DNA from: Caballeronia sp. TF1N1
GTDB taxonomy: Bacteria; Pseudomonadota; Gammaproteobacteria; Burkholderiales; Burkholderiaceae
Assembly (NCBI RefSeq): GCF_022878925.1
Contig: NZ_CP084627.1
Location: 434,001-498,000 of the forward strand
Direction of reading: 5' to 3'
DNA: 64,000 nucleotides
A program made the translations under genes and the position numbers. The notes under the pieces were generated by a model. The model was given only the letters and a program-made list of their open reading frames with translations, was not told where the DNA came from and ran no database searches. Numbering within the stretch: position 1 is the first letter of the stretch; each line of letters opens with the position of its first letter. Shown one piece after another: positions 36,082-45,519 of the stretch.

Positions 36082-39000
36082 GTGACAGCCGTCCAACTCA
36101 TTGAACCGGTTGAAAAATTGGCATCGAACAACGCAATCCGCATCCGCGGCGCTCGGCAACACAATCTCAAGAATCTCGATCTCGACCTGCACACCGGCCA
36201 GATGACGGTCGTCACCGGCCCGTCCGGTTCGGGTAAATCGAGTCTCGTGTTCGACACGCTTTATGCCGAAGGCCAGCGGCGCTATGTCGAAACCTTCAGC
36301 GCCTACGCCCGGCAGTTTCTCGATCGCATGGACCGGCCGCAGGTGGATCGCGTGGATGGCGTGCCGCCCGCTATCGCCATCGACCAGACGAACCCGGTGC
36401 GCAGCTCGCGCTCGACCGTCGGCACGATGACCGAACTGAACGATCACCTGAAACTGTTCTACGCCCGCGCCGCCGAACTGTTCGACAAGAAGTCCGCGCT
36501 GCGCGTGCGTCACGACACGCCGGAAACCATTTACGCCGAACTGCTCGAGCGCACGCGCACGGACGACCCGCGTCTCGCGATCACGTTCCCGGTCGAATTG
36601 CCGGACAGCGCAAGCGATGACGAAGTTGCCCAATGGCTTTCCGCGAGCGGCTATACGCGCGTTCAGGCGAAACGTCACATCGAAACCGAAAGCGGCAAGC
36701 GCCAGTTGCTCGACGTCGTCGCGGACCGTTTTCGCCTGCACAACACCGAACGCTCGCGCGCGCTCGAAGCGATCGAAAGCGCGCTCTTGCGCGGCACCGG
36801 TCGCGTGAATGTCTACATGCTGAAGGACGAAGGCGAGCCGGAAATCTGGCGCTTCTCGACCGGTCTGCATAGCCCCGAAAGCGACCTGCGTTACGCGGAT
36901 CCGCAGCCCGCGCTGTTCTCGTTCAATTCGGCCTACGGCGCGTGCGAAGCGTGCCGTGGTTTCGGCCGCGTGATCGGCGTGGATTTCGGCCTCGTCATTC
37001 CCGATGAAAAGAAGACGCTGCGCGAGGGCGCGGTCAAGACGCTGCAAACGCCCGCGTGGAAAGAAAATCAGGACGATCTCGTGCGCTATGGCGCGAAGGC
37101 GGGCATTCGTCTCGGCGTGCCATGGAACGAACTCACGCAGAAGGAACGCGACTGGGTCATCCACGGATCGCCCGACTGGACCGGCAAGTGGCAGAACCAG
37201 TGGTACGGCGTGCAGCGCTTCTTCGACTATCTGGAGTCGAAGGCGTACAAGATGCATATCCGCGTGCTGCTCTCGAAGTACCGCAGCTATACGACGTGCC
37301 CGACATGCGACGGCGCGCGTCTGAAGACCGAATCCATGCTGTGGCGTCTCGGCACGAAGGAGCAGGCCGATGCCGTGCTCGCGCCGGCCAGTCGCTTCAT
37401 GCCGAAGGGCGTCGACTGGACACGCGAGCAGCTCGAAGCGCTGCCCGGTCTCACCGTGCACGATCTCATGCTGATGCCGATAGAGCGCATCCGCCGCTTC
37501 TTCGATTCGCTCACGCTGCCCTCGACCTTGCTCGATGAAGCACTCAAGCTCTTGCACGCCGAGGTGCGCACGCGTCTGAAGTATCTGTGCGATGTCGGGC
37601 TCGGCTATCTCACGCTGGACCGGCAGAGCCGCACGCTGTCGGGCGGCGAAGTGCAGCGTATCAATCTGACGACCGCGCTCGGCACTTCGCTCGTCAATAC
37701 GCTTTTCGTGCTGGATGAACCGAGCATCGGGCTGCATCCGCGCGATTTGAACCGCATCGTCGAGGCCATGCATCGTCTGCGCGATGCGGGCAATACGCTC
37801 GTCGTCGTGGAGCACGATCCATCGGTGATGCTTGCGGCGGATCGTCTCATCGACATGGGTCCGGGGCCGGGTGAACGCGGCGGGCAGATCGTCTATGACG
37901 GCACGCCGGGCGATGTCGAGTCGAGCGACACGCTCACCGGCGCCTATCTCGGCGGCCGCAAGCAAGTGGCGCACGCGTCGAACTGGAATCGTCGCGCGAC
38001 CGACGCGAAGACGCCGCGTCTCGTGCTCGAAGGCGCGAGCGATCACAACCTGCAAGACGTGACGGTCGAGATTCCGTTGCAACGCCTCGTCTGCGTGACA
38101 GGCGTATCGGGTTCGGGCAAATCGACCTTGATTCAGGACGTGCTCGCGCCCGCGCTCATGCGTCACTTCGGCAAGGCGACCGAGACGCCGGGCGCATTTC
38201 GCGCGTTGAAGGGCGCGGAGCAACTGAGCGATGTGGTCTTCGTCGATCAATCGCCTATCGGCCGCACGGCGCGCTCGAATCCGGCGAGTTACGTCGGCGC
38301 GTTCGACGAGTTGCGCAAGCTCTTTGCGAAAGCGCCGCTTGCCGCACAGCGCGGCTATAGCGCAAGCATGTTCAGCTTCAATTCCGGCGATGGCCGCTGC
38401 CCGACTTGCGGTGGCTCGGGCTTCGAACACGTCGAGATGCAGTTTCTGAGCGACGTCTATCTGCGGTGTCCCGATTGCGACGGCAGGCGTTATCGCGCGG
38501 AAATCCTCGATGTGAAGATCGAGCGCGGCGGCCGCCATCTGAGCGTGGCGGACGTGCTCGAACTCACGGTGAGCGAAGCCGTCGAGCTCTTTGCGAATGA
38601 TGCGGAAGTATTGCGCGTGTTGCAGCCTATCGTCGATGTCGGCCTCGAATACGTGAAGCTCGGTCAGCCGGTGCCCACGCTTTCGGGCGGCGAAGCGCAG
38701 CGCCTGAAACTCGCGGGTTTTCTGGCGGAAACCGCGTCGCCTGCGAGCAAGAGCGAAGCGAAGCACGGCCGCCTCTTCATGTTCGACGAGCCCACCACGG
38801 GCCTGCATTTCGACGACATCGCCAAGCTCATGCGTGCGCTCGGCCGTTTGCTCGAACGCGGGCATTCTTTGATCGTCATCGAACACAATCTCGACGTGAT
38901 TCGCGCGGCCGACTGGATCATCGATCTCGGTCCGGAAGGTGGCGACGGCGGCGGTCAGGTGGTATGCGTCGGCACGCCGGATGAAGTGGCCGCGTGCGAG

Positions 39001-41940
39001 CATTCGCACACGGGCCGCGCGCTCGTCGATTATGAAGAAGCGATGGCGCCCGGCGCCGCCGACAAGCGCGCGGGCGTGCCGCTGCAACTGGCCGCGGAAG
39101 TGGCGAGCGCGCGCCGTGCTCTGCAGGGCGAGGACGTGGTGCGTATCGTGAATGCGCGCGAACACAACCTGAAGTCGCTCGATGTCGATATCCCGCATAA
39201 CAAGTTCAACGTGGTCACGGGCGTGTCGGGCTCGGGCAAATCGACGCTCGCCTTCGACATTCTTTTCCACGAAGGTCAGCGTCGTTATCTCGAATCGCTC
39301 AATGCGTATGCGCGTTCCATCGTGCAGCCCGCTGGCCGGCCGGAAGTCGATGCGGTCTATGGCATTCCGCCTACCGTGGCAATCGAACAGCGTCTCTCGC
39401 GCGGCGGCCGCAAGAGCACGGTCGCGACCACGTCGGAAGTCTGGCACTTCCTTCGGCTGCTCTATGTGAAGCTCGGCATACAGCACTGCGTCAACGACGG
39501 CACGCCGGTGCAGGCGCAAAGTTCGGAGTCGATAGCCGCGCAGATTTTGCGCGACTACAAGGGTCAGCACGTCGGCCTGCTCGCGCCGCTCGTCGTGAAT
39601 CGCAAGGGTGTCTACACCGATCTCGCGAAATGGGCGAAGGCGCGCGGCAACTCGCATCTGCGTGTGGATGGCGAATTCCTCTCCGTCGATCCGTGGCCGA
39701 AGCTCGATCGTTTCCGCGAACATACGATCGAACTGCCCGTGGCGGACCTCGTGGTATCGGCGGATAACGAAGCGGAACTGCGCCGCCTGCTGGACGATGC
39801 GCTCGAACTCGGCAAGGGCGTGATGCATTTGTGCGCGCCGCTCGACGATCTGCACGGCGCGTTGTCCAATGGCAAGAAGCGCGGCAAGGAAGAGACCATC
39901 GTGTTCTCGACCAAGCGCGCATGTCCCACTTGCGGCACGAGTTACCCCGAACTCGATCCGCGCATGTTCTCCTACAACAGCAAGCACGGTTGGTGCAACA
40001 CATGCGTGGGCACGGGCGTGAAACTCACGCGCGAACAGCGCGCCGCATTCGACGATACAGTCTTCGCGCAGGACGATCGCGGCCGCGAACAGAGCATCGG
40101 TTCGGTGGATCAGGAACCGGACGATATCGTCGATCAACCGTGTCCCGAGTGCGAAGGCACGCGTCTGAACGACGTGGCGCGCGCCGTCACGTTCGGCAAC
40201 TATCCGATCACGGAGGTCGGTCGCTGGACCGTGACGGACACGCGCGAATGGATCGCGGCGCTCAAGCTGCAAGGCCGCGATGCGGACATTGCGCGCGATG
40301 TCATCAGCGAGATCGAAGGGCGTCTGCAATTTCTCGAGGAAGTGGGCCTCGGTTATCTGAGTTTGGATCGCGCCGCGCCCACGCTGTCGGGCGGCGAAGC
40401 GCAGCGCATCCGGCTCGCGGCGCAGCTTGGCAGCAACCTGCAAGGCGTGTGTTACGTGCTCGATGAACCGACCATCGGACTGCATCCGCGTGACAATCTG
40501 ATCCTGCTGTCCGCGCTCAAGAAGCTCAACGACAAGGGCAATACGCTCGTCGTCGTCGAGCACGACGAGGACACCATTCGCCGCGCGGATCACATCATCG
40601 ATATCGGGCCGGGCGCGGGCAAGCGCGGCGGCACGGTGGTGGCGCAGGGCACGGTGTCGGACCTCGCCGCGCACAAGGACTCGCTCACGGGTCAGATGCT
40701 CGCGAACCCGATCGTGCATCCGTTGCAGCCGCGTCGGGAAGTGCGCGCGGCCGCGGGCAAGCGGCCCGCCGTGCCCGAGCAATGGCTCACGGTCGAAAAG
40801 GCGACGCTGCACAATCTGCGCAACGTGACGGCGAGCGTGCCGCTCAATCGTCTGGTCGCCATCACGGGCGTTTCCGGTTCGGGCAAGTCCACGCTCGCAC
40901 GCGACGTGTTGATGACTAACCTGCTCGATGCCGTCGGCCGCTCGGTGCTTTCGTCGCCCGCCGTGCGGCGCGCGCGCCGCGCCGTGCAGACCGATGCGCC
41001 CGCGAAGTCGCGCGCTTCCGTGCTCGCACGCGAAGCGCCGCGCCCCAAGTTCGATGTCGTGCACGCGTGGCAAGGCTGCGCGGGCGTGACCGGCTTCGAG
41101 TCGATCGATCGCGTGCTGGAAGTGGATCAGACGCCCATCGGCAAGACGCCGCGTTCGTGTCCGGCTACGTATATCGGCATGTGGGACACCATCCGCAAGC
41201 TTTTCGCCGATACGCTCGAAGCCCGCGCGCGCGGCTACACGCCATCGCGTTTCTCGTTCAACACCGGCGACGGACGCTGCCCGGCGTGCGAAGGCCAGGG
41301 CGTGCGCACTATCGCCATGAGCTTCTTGCCGGACGTAAAGGTGCCGTGCGATGTTTGCCACGGCCAGCGCTTCAATCCGGAGACGCTTGCGGTGACTTGG
41401 CGCGGCAAGAATATCGGCGAAGTGCTGACCATGGAGATCGACGAAGCCGTGGAGTTCTTCGCGTCGATGAACAGCATCGCGCATCCGTTGCAGTTGATGA
41501 AGGACGTGGGCCTCGGTTATCTCACGCTCGGACAGCCGTCGCCGACGCTCTCGGGCGGCGAGGCGCAGCGCATCAAACTCGTCACCGAGTTGTCGAAGGT
41601 GCGCGACGACATCACGCGGCGTGGCCAGAAGCCGCCGCACACGCTCTACGTGCTCGACGAACCGACGGTCGGTCTGCATATGGCCGATGTCGCCAAGCTG
41701 ATTCGCGTGCTGCATCGGCTGGTGGATGGCGGGCATAGCGTGATCGTCATCGAGCACGATCTCGATGTGATCGCCGAAGCGGACTGGGTGCTCGATCTCG
41801 GACCCGAAGGCGGCGTGAACGGCGGCACGATCGTCGCGGCGGCGGACCCGGAAACGCTGGCGAGCCATCCGCGCAGTCACACCGGAACGGCGCTGCGGCC
41901 CGTGCTTGGTCGAACGCGCGCGACGGAAGACGCGGCCTGA
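36082..41940 (+). CDS. uvrA: double-length UvrA (tandem fusion), excinuclease ABC subunit A
   Basis: A 1,952-residue protein consisting of two complete UvrA-like halves, about 1-1005 and 1015-1952; ordinary UvrA is about 940 residues. All four ABC cassettes look intact: Walker A at GPSGSGKSS (Lys52) and three GVSGSGKST loops (about 680, 1050, 1600), with four LSGGE signatures (LSGGEVQRINL, LSGGEAQRLKL, LSGGEAQRIRL, LSGGEAQRIKL). Zinc-module pairs such as CPTCDGARL, CPTCGGSG, CPECEGTRL and CPACEGQG are present in both halves. UvrA recognises bulky lesions and loads UvrB. The start is GTG. A LexA box lies 57 bases upstream. A canonical uvrA probably exists elsewhere in the genome. Confidence 0.93.
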   Translation: MTAVQLIEPVEKLASNNAIRIRGARQHNLKNLDLDLHTGQMTVVTGPSGSGKSSLVFDTLYAEGQRRYVETFSAYARQFLDRMDRPQVDRVDGVPPAIAIDQTNPVRSSRSTVGTMTELNDHLKLFYARAAELFDKKSALRVRHDTPETIYAELLERTRTDDPRLAITFPVELPDSASDDEVAQWLSASGYTRVQAKRHIETESGKRQLLDVVADRFRLHNTERSRALEAIESALLRGTGRVNVYMLKDEGEPEIWRFSTGLHSPESDLRYADPQPALFSFNSAYGACEACRGFGRVIGVDFGLVIPDEKKTLREGAVKTLQTPAWKENQDDLVRYGAKAGIRLGVPWNELTQKERDWVIHGSPDWTGKWQNQWYGVQRFFDYLESKAYKMHIRVLLSKYRSYTTCPTCDGARLKTESMLWRLGTKEQADAVLAPASRFMPKGVDWTREQLEALPGLTVHDLMLMPIERIRRFFDSLTLPSTLLDEALKLLHAEVRTRLKYLCDVGLGYLTLDRQSRTLSGGEVQRINLTTALGTSLVNTLFVLDEPSIGLHPRDLNRIVEAMHRLRDAGNTLVVVEHDPSVMLAADRLIDMGPGPGERGGQIVYDGTPGDVESSDTLTGAYLGGRKQVAHASNWNRRATDAKTPRLVLEGASDHNLQDVTVEIPLQRLVCVTGVSGSGKSTLIQDVLAPALMRHFGKATETPGAFRALKGAEQLSDVVFVDQSPIGRTARSNPASYVGAFDELRKLFAKAPLAAQRGYSASMFSFNSGDGRCPTCGGSGFEHVEMQFLSDVYLRCPDCDGRRYRAEILDVKIERGGRHLSVADVLELTVSEAVELFANDAEVLRVLQPIVDVGLEYVKLGQPVPTLSGGEAQRLKLAGFLAETASPASKSEAKHGRLFMFDEPTTGLHFDDIAKLMRALGRLLERGHSLIVIEHNLDVIRAADWIIDLGPEGGDGGGQVVCVGTPDEVAACEHSHTGRALVDYEEAMAPGAADKRAGVPLQLAAEVASARRALQGEDVVRIVNAREHNLKSLDVDIPHNKFNVVTGVSGSGKSTLAFDILFHEGQRRYLESLNAYARSIVQPAGRPEVDAVYGIPPTVAIEQRLSRGGRKSTVATTSEVWHFLRLLYVKLGIQHCVNDGTPVQAQSSESIAAQILRDYKGQHVGLLAPLVVNRKGVYTDLAKWAKARGNSHLRVDGEFLSVDPWPKLDRFREHTIELPVADLVVSADNEAELRRLLDDALELGKGVMHLCAPLDDLHGALSNGKKRGKEETIVFSTKRACPTCGTSYPELDPRMFSYNSKHGWCNTCVGTGVKLTREQRAAFDDTVFAQDDRGREQSIGSVDQEPDDIVDQPCPECEGTRLNDVARAVTFGNYPITEVGRWTVTDTREWIAALKLQGRDADIARDVISEIEGRLQFLEEVGLGYLSLDRAAPTLSGGEAQRIRLAAQLGSNLQGVCYVLDEPTIGLHPRDNLILLSALKKLNDKGNTLVVVEHDEDTIRRADHIIDIGPGAGKRGGTVVAQGTVSDLAAHKDSLTGQMLANPIVHPLQPRREVRAAAGKRPAVPEQWLTVEKATLHNLRNVTASVPLNRLVAITGVSGSGKSTLARDVLMTNLLDAVGRSVLSSPAVRRARRAVQTDAPAKSRASVLAREAPRPKFDVVHAWQGCAGVTGFESIDRVLEVDQTPIGKTPRSCPATYIGMWDTIRKLFADTLEARARGYTPSRFSFNTGDGRCPACEGQGVRTIAMSFLPDVKVPCDVCHGQRFNPETLAVTWRGKNIGEVLTMEIDEAVEFFASMNSIAHPLQLMKDVGLGYLTLGQPSPTLSGGEAQRIKLVTELSKVRDDITRRGQKPPHTLYVLDEPTVGLHMADVAKLIRVLHRLVDGGHSVIVIEHDLDVIAEADWVLDLGPEGGVNGGTIVAAADPETLASHPRSHTGTALRPVLGRTRATEDAA

Positions 41941-41952
41941 AAATCGCGATCT

Positions 41953-41980
41953 GGCGCGGGCTTGCAGTCAAGCCCGCGCC
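41953..41980. terminator. strong hairpin after uvrA
   Basis: GGCGCGGGCTTG and CAAGCCCGCGCC make a perfect 12-bp GC-rich stem with a CAGT loop, 12 bases after the uvrA stop. No T-run follows, so it may terminate weakly or protect the mRNA 3' end. Confidence 0.55.
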
Positions 41981-42001
41981 GTCGCATTGGGTGGAGCAAT
42001 C

Positions 42002-42439
42002 ATGTCTCAAGCCATTTCGGATCTAAACACGCTGCTCGCTTCAATGCGTCCCGAGCTTCAGCCCGGCGTCTATGTGTTCGCGTCCCTGCCGCAAGATGCG
42101 GTGGTGAGCGGCGCGGGCATCGTCGCCACGTTCCGTGAACGCGAAGGCATGACCGTCGTGATGGAGGAAGCGGCGGCGCAAGCGGCGAACATCGCGCCGT
42201 TGTTTCGCGCCGCGTGGATCACGCTCACGGTGCATTCGGACCTCGCCGCGGTCGGGCTGACGGCTGCGTTCGCGCGTGCGCTCGGCGACGCGGGCATCAG
42301 TTGCAATGTGCTTGCGGCGGCTTATCACGATCACATCTTCGTGCCGGTGGACCATGCCGGGCGCGCAATCGAAACCCTCTTAGCCTTGCAGCGAAGTGCT
42401 GATAAGCTTGCGCCCTCGTCAAACCCGCCAACTCGATAG
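42002..42439 (+). CDS. ACT-domain protein (ACT_3 / DUF2241-like)
   Basis: A 145-residue protein starting MSQAISDLNTLLASMRPEL. Two ACT-like halves are seen: PGVYVFASLPQDAVVSGAGI with ATFREREGMTVVM, then WITLTVHSDLAAVGLTAAFA and GISCNVLAAAYHDHIFVP. ACT domains bind amino acids; no catalytic part is attached, so a stand-alone sensor role is likely. GGTGGAG precedes the ATG at 42002. Six bases separate it from the DUF445 gene. Confidence 0.85.
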   Translation: MSQAISDLNTLLASMRPELQPGVYVFASLPQDAVVSGAGIVATFREREGMTVVMEEAAAQAANIAPLFRAAWITLTVHSDLAAVGLTAAFARALGDAGISCNVLAAAYHDHIFVPVDHAGRAIETLLALQRSADKLAPSSNPPTR

Positions 42440-42445
42440 CACAGC

Positions 42446-43726
42446 ATGGATACGCAGGATAAAGCCGTCGCGCTCAAGCGCATGAAGTGGTTCGCAGCCG
42501 CGCTGCTCGTCGCGGCGGGCGCGCTTTTCGCGCTCGCCAAAAGTCAGCACGATGCCGGCGCGTGGGCGTGGGTCTCGTCGTTCGCGGAAGCCGCGATGGT
42601 CGGCGCGCTCGCGGACTGGTTCGCGGTCGTCGCGCTGTTCCGGCATCCGCTCGGCGTACCGATTCCGCATACCGCCATCCTTCCCGCGAACAAGGCGCGG
42701 GTGGCGGACAACCTCGCCGCATTCGTGCGCGACCGCTTTCTCGGCACCGATGCGCTCGTCGCGCGCGTCAACGCCTTCGACCCGGCAAGCCGCCTGTCGC
42801 TCTGGCTCGCCGAGCCCAAGAACGCCGCGCTGCTCGGCAACAAGGCAGTGACGGCGGTCGGTCAGTTGCTGTCCCTGATCGACGACGAGCGCGTCAAGTC
42901 GATGCTTCACGAAGCCATCCGCCGCCGCGCCGAGCAATTCGATCTCGCGGGCGCGGCGGGCGAAGTACTGTCGACGCTGACGGAAGATTGCCGTCATCAG
43001 TTGCTGCTCGACGAAGGCCTGAAGCAGATGGCCGCGTGGCTCGACAAGCCCGAAGTGCAGGAGATGCTGGCGGCGCGCATCGTCGGCGTGGCGGGCGAGG
43101 AGTATCCGAAGCTCATCGGCATGCTGGGTTTCGTCGGACTGAACGCGGAGGAACTCGGCGCGAAGTTCGCGGCAGGTCTCGTGCGCGGCGCGAATCAATG
43201 GCTGCACGATGTCAGCGAGGACCCGGAACACGAGCGTCGCAAGGCTTTCGACGAAGCCGTCGCGCGCTTCATCGAGCGTCTGAGGAGCGATCCGGCGTTC
43301 AAGTCGCGTATCGACGACCACAAACGCGAGTGGCTCGCGCGGCCGGAGTTGCGCGGCTACGTGAGCGGCCTTTGGGACGAGTTCATCGGCTGGCTCGACG
43401 CCGATCTCAAGCGCCCGGACTCGACGCTGCACGGGCGCGTCGTGGCGGTGGCCGGCAGCTTTGCGCAGGCGCTGGGCGGCGATCCGGCCTTGCGCGATTC
43501 GATCAACGAACACATGCGCGACGCGCTGAAAGCGCTTGCGCCGGAGTTGCGCGAGGGGATCGCGAAACACATCGCCGCGACCGTCAAGCAATGGGACGAC
43601 GCCACGCTCGTGCGCGATGTCGAGCTGAATATCGGCCGCGATCTGCAGTTCATTCGCGTGAACGGCACGCTCGTGGGCGGCGCAGTCGGGCTGCTGATTC
43701 ATGCGGTAACGGTTCTTACGGCCTGA
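42446..43726 (+). CDS. DUF445 family membrane protein
   Basis: A 426-residue DUF445 (YjiN-like) protein of unknown function. Two N-terminal membrane segments (WFAAALLVAAGALFALA, VSSFAEAAMVGALADWFAVV) are followed by FRHPLGVPIPHTAILPANKA, the family signature, a long helical middle and a C-terminal helix (GTLVGGAVGLLIHAVTVL). Likely an inner-membrane protein. It ends four bases before the opposing repeat-protein gene. Confidence 0.88.
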   Translation: MDTQDKAVALKRMKWFAAALLVAAGALFALAKSQHDAGAWAWVSSFAEAAMVGALADWFAVVALFRHPLGVPIPHTAILPANKARVADNLAAFVRDRFLGTDALVARVNAFDPASRLSLWLAEPKNAALLGNKAVTAVGQLLSLIDDERVKSMLHEAIRRRAEQFDLAGAAGEVLSTLTEDCRHQLLLDEGLKQMAAWLDKPEVQEMLAARIVGVAGEEYPKLIGMLGFVGLNAEELGAKFAAGLVRGANQWLHDVSEDPEHERRKAFDEAVARFIERLRSDPAFKSRIDDHKREWLARPELRGYVSGLWDEFIGWLDADLKRPDSTLHGRVVAVAGSFAQALGGDPALRDSINEHMRDALKALAPELREGIAKHIAATVKQWDDATLVRDVELNIGRDLQFIRVNGTLVGGAVGLLIHAVTVLTA

Positions 43727-43730
43727 CGCT

Positions 43731-45110
43731 TTATCGCCGCTCCACGCTCAGACGCCCGGCGGAGCGCCTGCCGCCGGCGTCATCGACGGTCACGGACAAG
43801 CCGGAAGTAAGCGCTATTTCCAGCAACGCGTTGCGGTTCGCGTCGGCGTTCGCGGCGGTCCGCACACGCCACTCCATGCCGTCGGGTGTCTGGAGCACGT
43901 AGCTCGGCTGGTCGCCGGCGCAGTTGGCATCGATCAGGCGTGTGACATTGCCCGTTTTCGTGCCGGCATGACGATCGTCACCACAATGAAAACTGGGACT
44001 GCCCGCGCGCGGCAGGCCGACCGCGACGCCTGTTACGACGGAATTGACGTCTGCGGTGATACTGACCGGCAACCCCCACGCCAGCGCGCGGACCAACATG
44101 TGGTGGCGGTGAGGGCAGATCTTCGCGTTCATTTGCACGCAATATTGGCGGCCGTCCCACGCGCGCAAAAGGTAATTGACTCGATCGAGCGTGTCGTAAT
44201 CGATTATGCGAGTGAGAAAGCCGGTACGCGTTTCGGTCAGCCTGAGACTGAAACAGATCAGCGGCGGCGTTTCTTCGGCGAGATAAGTGCCGATTGAAAG
44301 GCCGGTGACATAATGATACTCATTGCCATATACGGTAAGTGGCAGGCCGGCACCCACTGCCATTATCATTAACCCGAGTTTTTCAGCGTCCGGTCGCCGT
44401 TCCAGACGAGCGTGATAACGCGCGCCGTCCACGCTTTTTAGAACGATGCCGAGCGTGTCGCAGGTTTCGGTGTCGATTATCTCTTCGATGAAACCTGTAC
44501 GCGGCGTATTGCCGAGCGGCTCGGCCGTGCATCCGAGATTCGGACCGAAGCGCCGTGAGCCGATCGAAACGCCCGTGACGTAATAATCCGCGCTGGCGCG
44601 AATAGTCACCGGCAAGCCCGATCTGAATGCCATGAGCATCAGCATATGGCGATTGCGGTTATCGTCGGACGTCATTTGCGCGCAATAATGCGAACCGTCG
44701 GGGCAGCGCAGAATATAGCCGAAGGTTCCGAGGCTGTCGGCATCGTCTATCTGCACGATGAGTCCGGTCCTGACGTCGTTCAGCAGGTTCCATTTGAAGA
44801 GCGAGGTCTCGGATAACCGCGTGTGTTTCAAGCCTACGGAAACAACGTCAATAAATCGTTGGCAATTAGCATTGATCGATACCGGCAAGCCAAGCGCCAT
44901 TGAAAGCTGCAGTAATGCGTTTCGGTAGGGGTGATCGAGTTTATTCAATAACGCGCAATAATGTGTGTTCTCGCGGGTTTTAAGCACGTAGGTAACGCAA
45001 TCAGAATCCGCATTATCGATCGACCGGATAATCGAGCCGCTTCGGGTATCCATGAGAAAGGACTCGGCCTGCCCATTGATCAGCGCATTTCTTGGTTTTC
45101 GGAATCGCAT
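43731..45110 (-). CDS. protein of five tandem 90-residue repeats, unknown family
   Basis: A 459-residue protein I do not recognise. Almost all of it is five repeats of 90 or 91 residues. The consensus is RTGxIxxIID.D, then a YVLRxxDGxHYCAQM strand pair, a polar helix with R or N, LMxMAxxxGLPVTI, and VTGVSIG, ended by a 15-20 residue variable linker. The fifth copy is shorter and more divergent, lacking the Cys. No signal peptide or membrane segment is visible, so it is probably cytoplasmic. I chose the ATG at 45110 for the GAGG six bases upstream; the longer frame starts at a TTG without one. It is monocistronic and convergent to DUF445. What it binds is unknown. Confidence 0.85.
   Translation of the reverse strand: MRFRKPRNALINGQAESFLMDTRSGSIIRSIDNADSDCVTYVLKTRENTHYCALLNKLDHPYRNALLQLSMALGLPVSINANCQRFIDVVSVGLKHTRLSETSLFKWNLLNDVRTGLIVQIDDADSLGTFGYILRCPDGSHYCAQMTSDDNRNRHMLMLMAFRSGLPVTIRASADYYVTGVSIGSRRFGPNLGCTAEPLGNTPRTGFIEEIIDTETCDTLGIVLKSVDGARYHARLERRPDAEKLGLMIMAVGAGLPLTVYGNEYHYVTGLSIGTYLAEETPPLICFSLRLTETRTGFLTRIIDYDTLDRVNYLLRAWDGRQYCVQMNAKICPHRHHMLVRALAWGLPVSITADVNSVVTGVAVGLPRAGSPSFHCGDDRHAGTKTGNVTRLIDANCAGDQPSYVLQTPDGMEWRVRTAANADANRNALLEIALTSGLSVTVDDAGGRRSAGRLSVERR
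43734..45044 (-). repeat. five tandem protein repeats of about 270 bp
   Basis: Repeat units, in reading order: 45044-44772, 44771-44502, 44501-44229, 44228-43959 and 43958-43734 (partial). The unit length is constant at 270-273 bases, but DNA identity between units is low; the match is at protein level, so the duplication is old. Confidence 0.8.
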
Positions 45111-45519
45111 GACTGCCTCGAGAGCGGGCGGTTGTGGAATGATCGGCTTTTGGAAGCGCAAATGGGAAACTAAACTAAATAAGCGTGTAGACGCTTCACC
45201 GCAATTTCATTGCGATGCTGTATCGGCAAGAACGAAGGTTTCTAAAGAGAGTAGGAAGTGACACGAATTTAGATAAACAATTTTTCGGCGTCAATTATGG
45301 TTTCGCCTTTTTTCGGGGGGTGTGCATGGGTGGGTAATCATTTGCAGATGCATTTGAAGACAAGTTGAATATCACTCGACTGTAATCCTGCTTTTTCGCA
45401 TCTATCGCGTTTAAAAGACGCCGAACAAAGCACGCAGTCGCGAAGAATTAGCGCTGCAGCATTGCGCGAGCCGGGAGAGAATGCGAACTTGCACGCGCCA
45501 GCGGCCCTTCCGGAAGCTC
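45111..45519. other. AT-rich divergent gap before the repeat-protein gene
   Basis: A 409-base gap with lower GC than the flanks, containing two small hairpins, AAGCGT-GTAG-ACGCTT at 45181-45196 and CGCAA-TTTCA-TTGCG at 45200-45214, both about 70-100 bases upstream of the repeat-protein start. It serves both the repeat protein and the NTF2-like gene at 45520. No gene was supported in it. Confidence 0.5.

Noticed and set aside
35962..41880. A 1,972-residue open frame on the minus strand opposite uvrA
   Set aside because: It is the complement of an intact uvrA with all motifs. High GC at third positions removes stop codons on the other strand; the product is His/Arg/Ala-rich without any domain.
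43734..45044. CRISPR-like or DNA tandem repeat array
   Set aside because: The period is visible only at protein level; the DNA units are not near-identical, there are no spacers and no cas genes.
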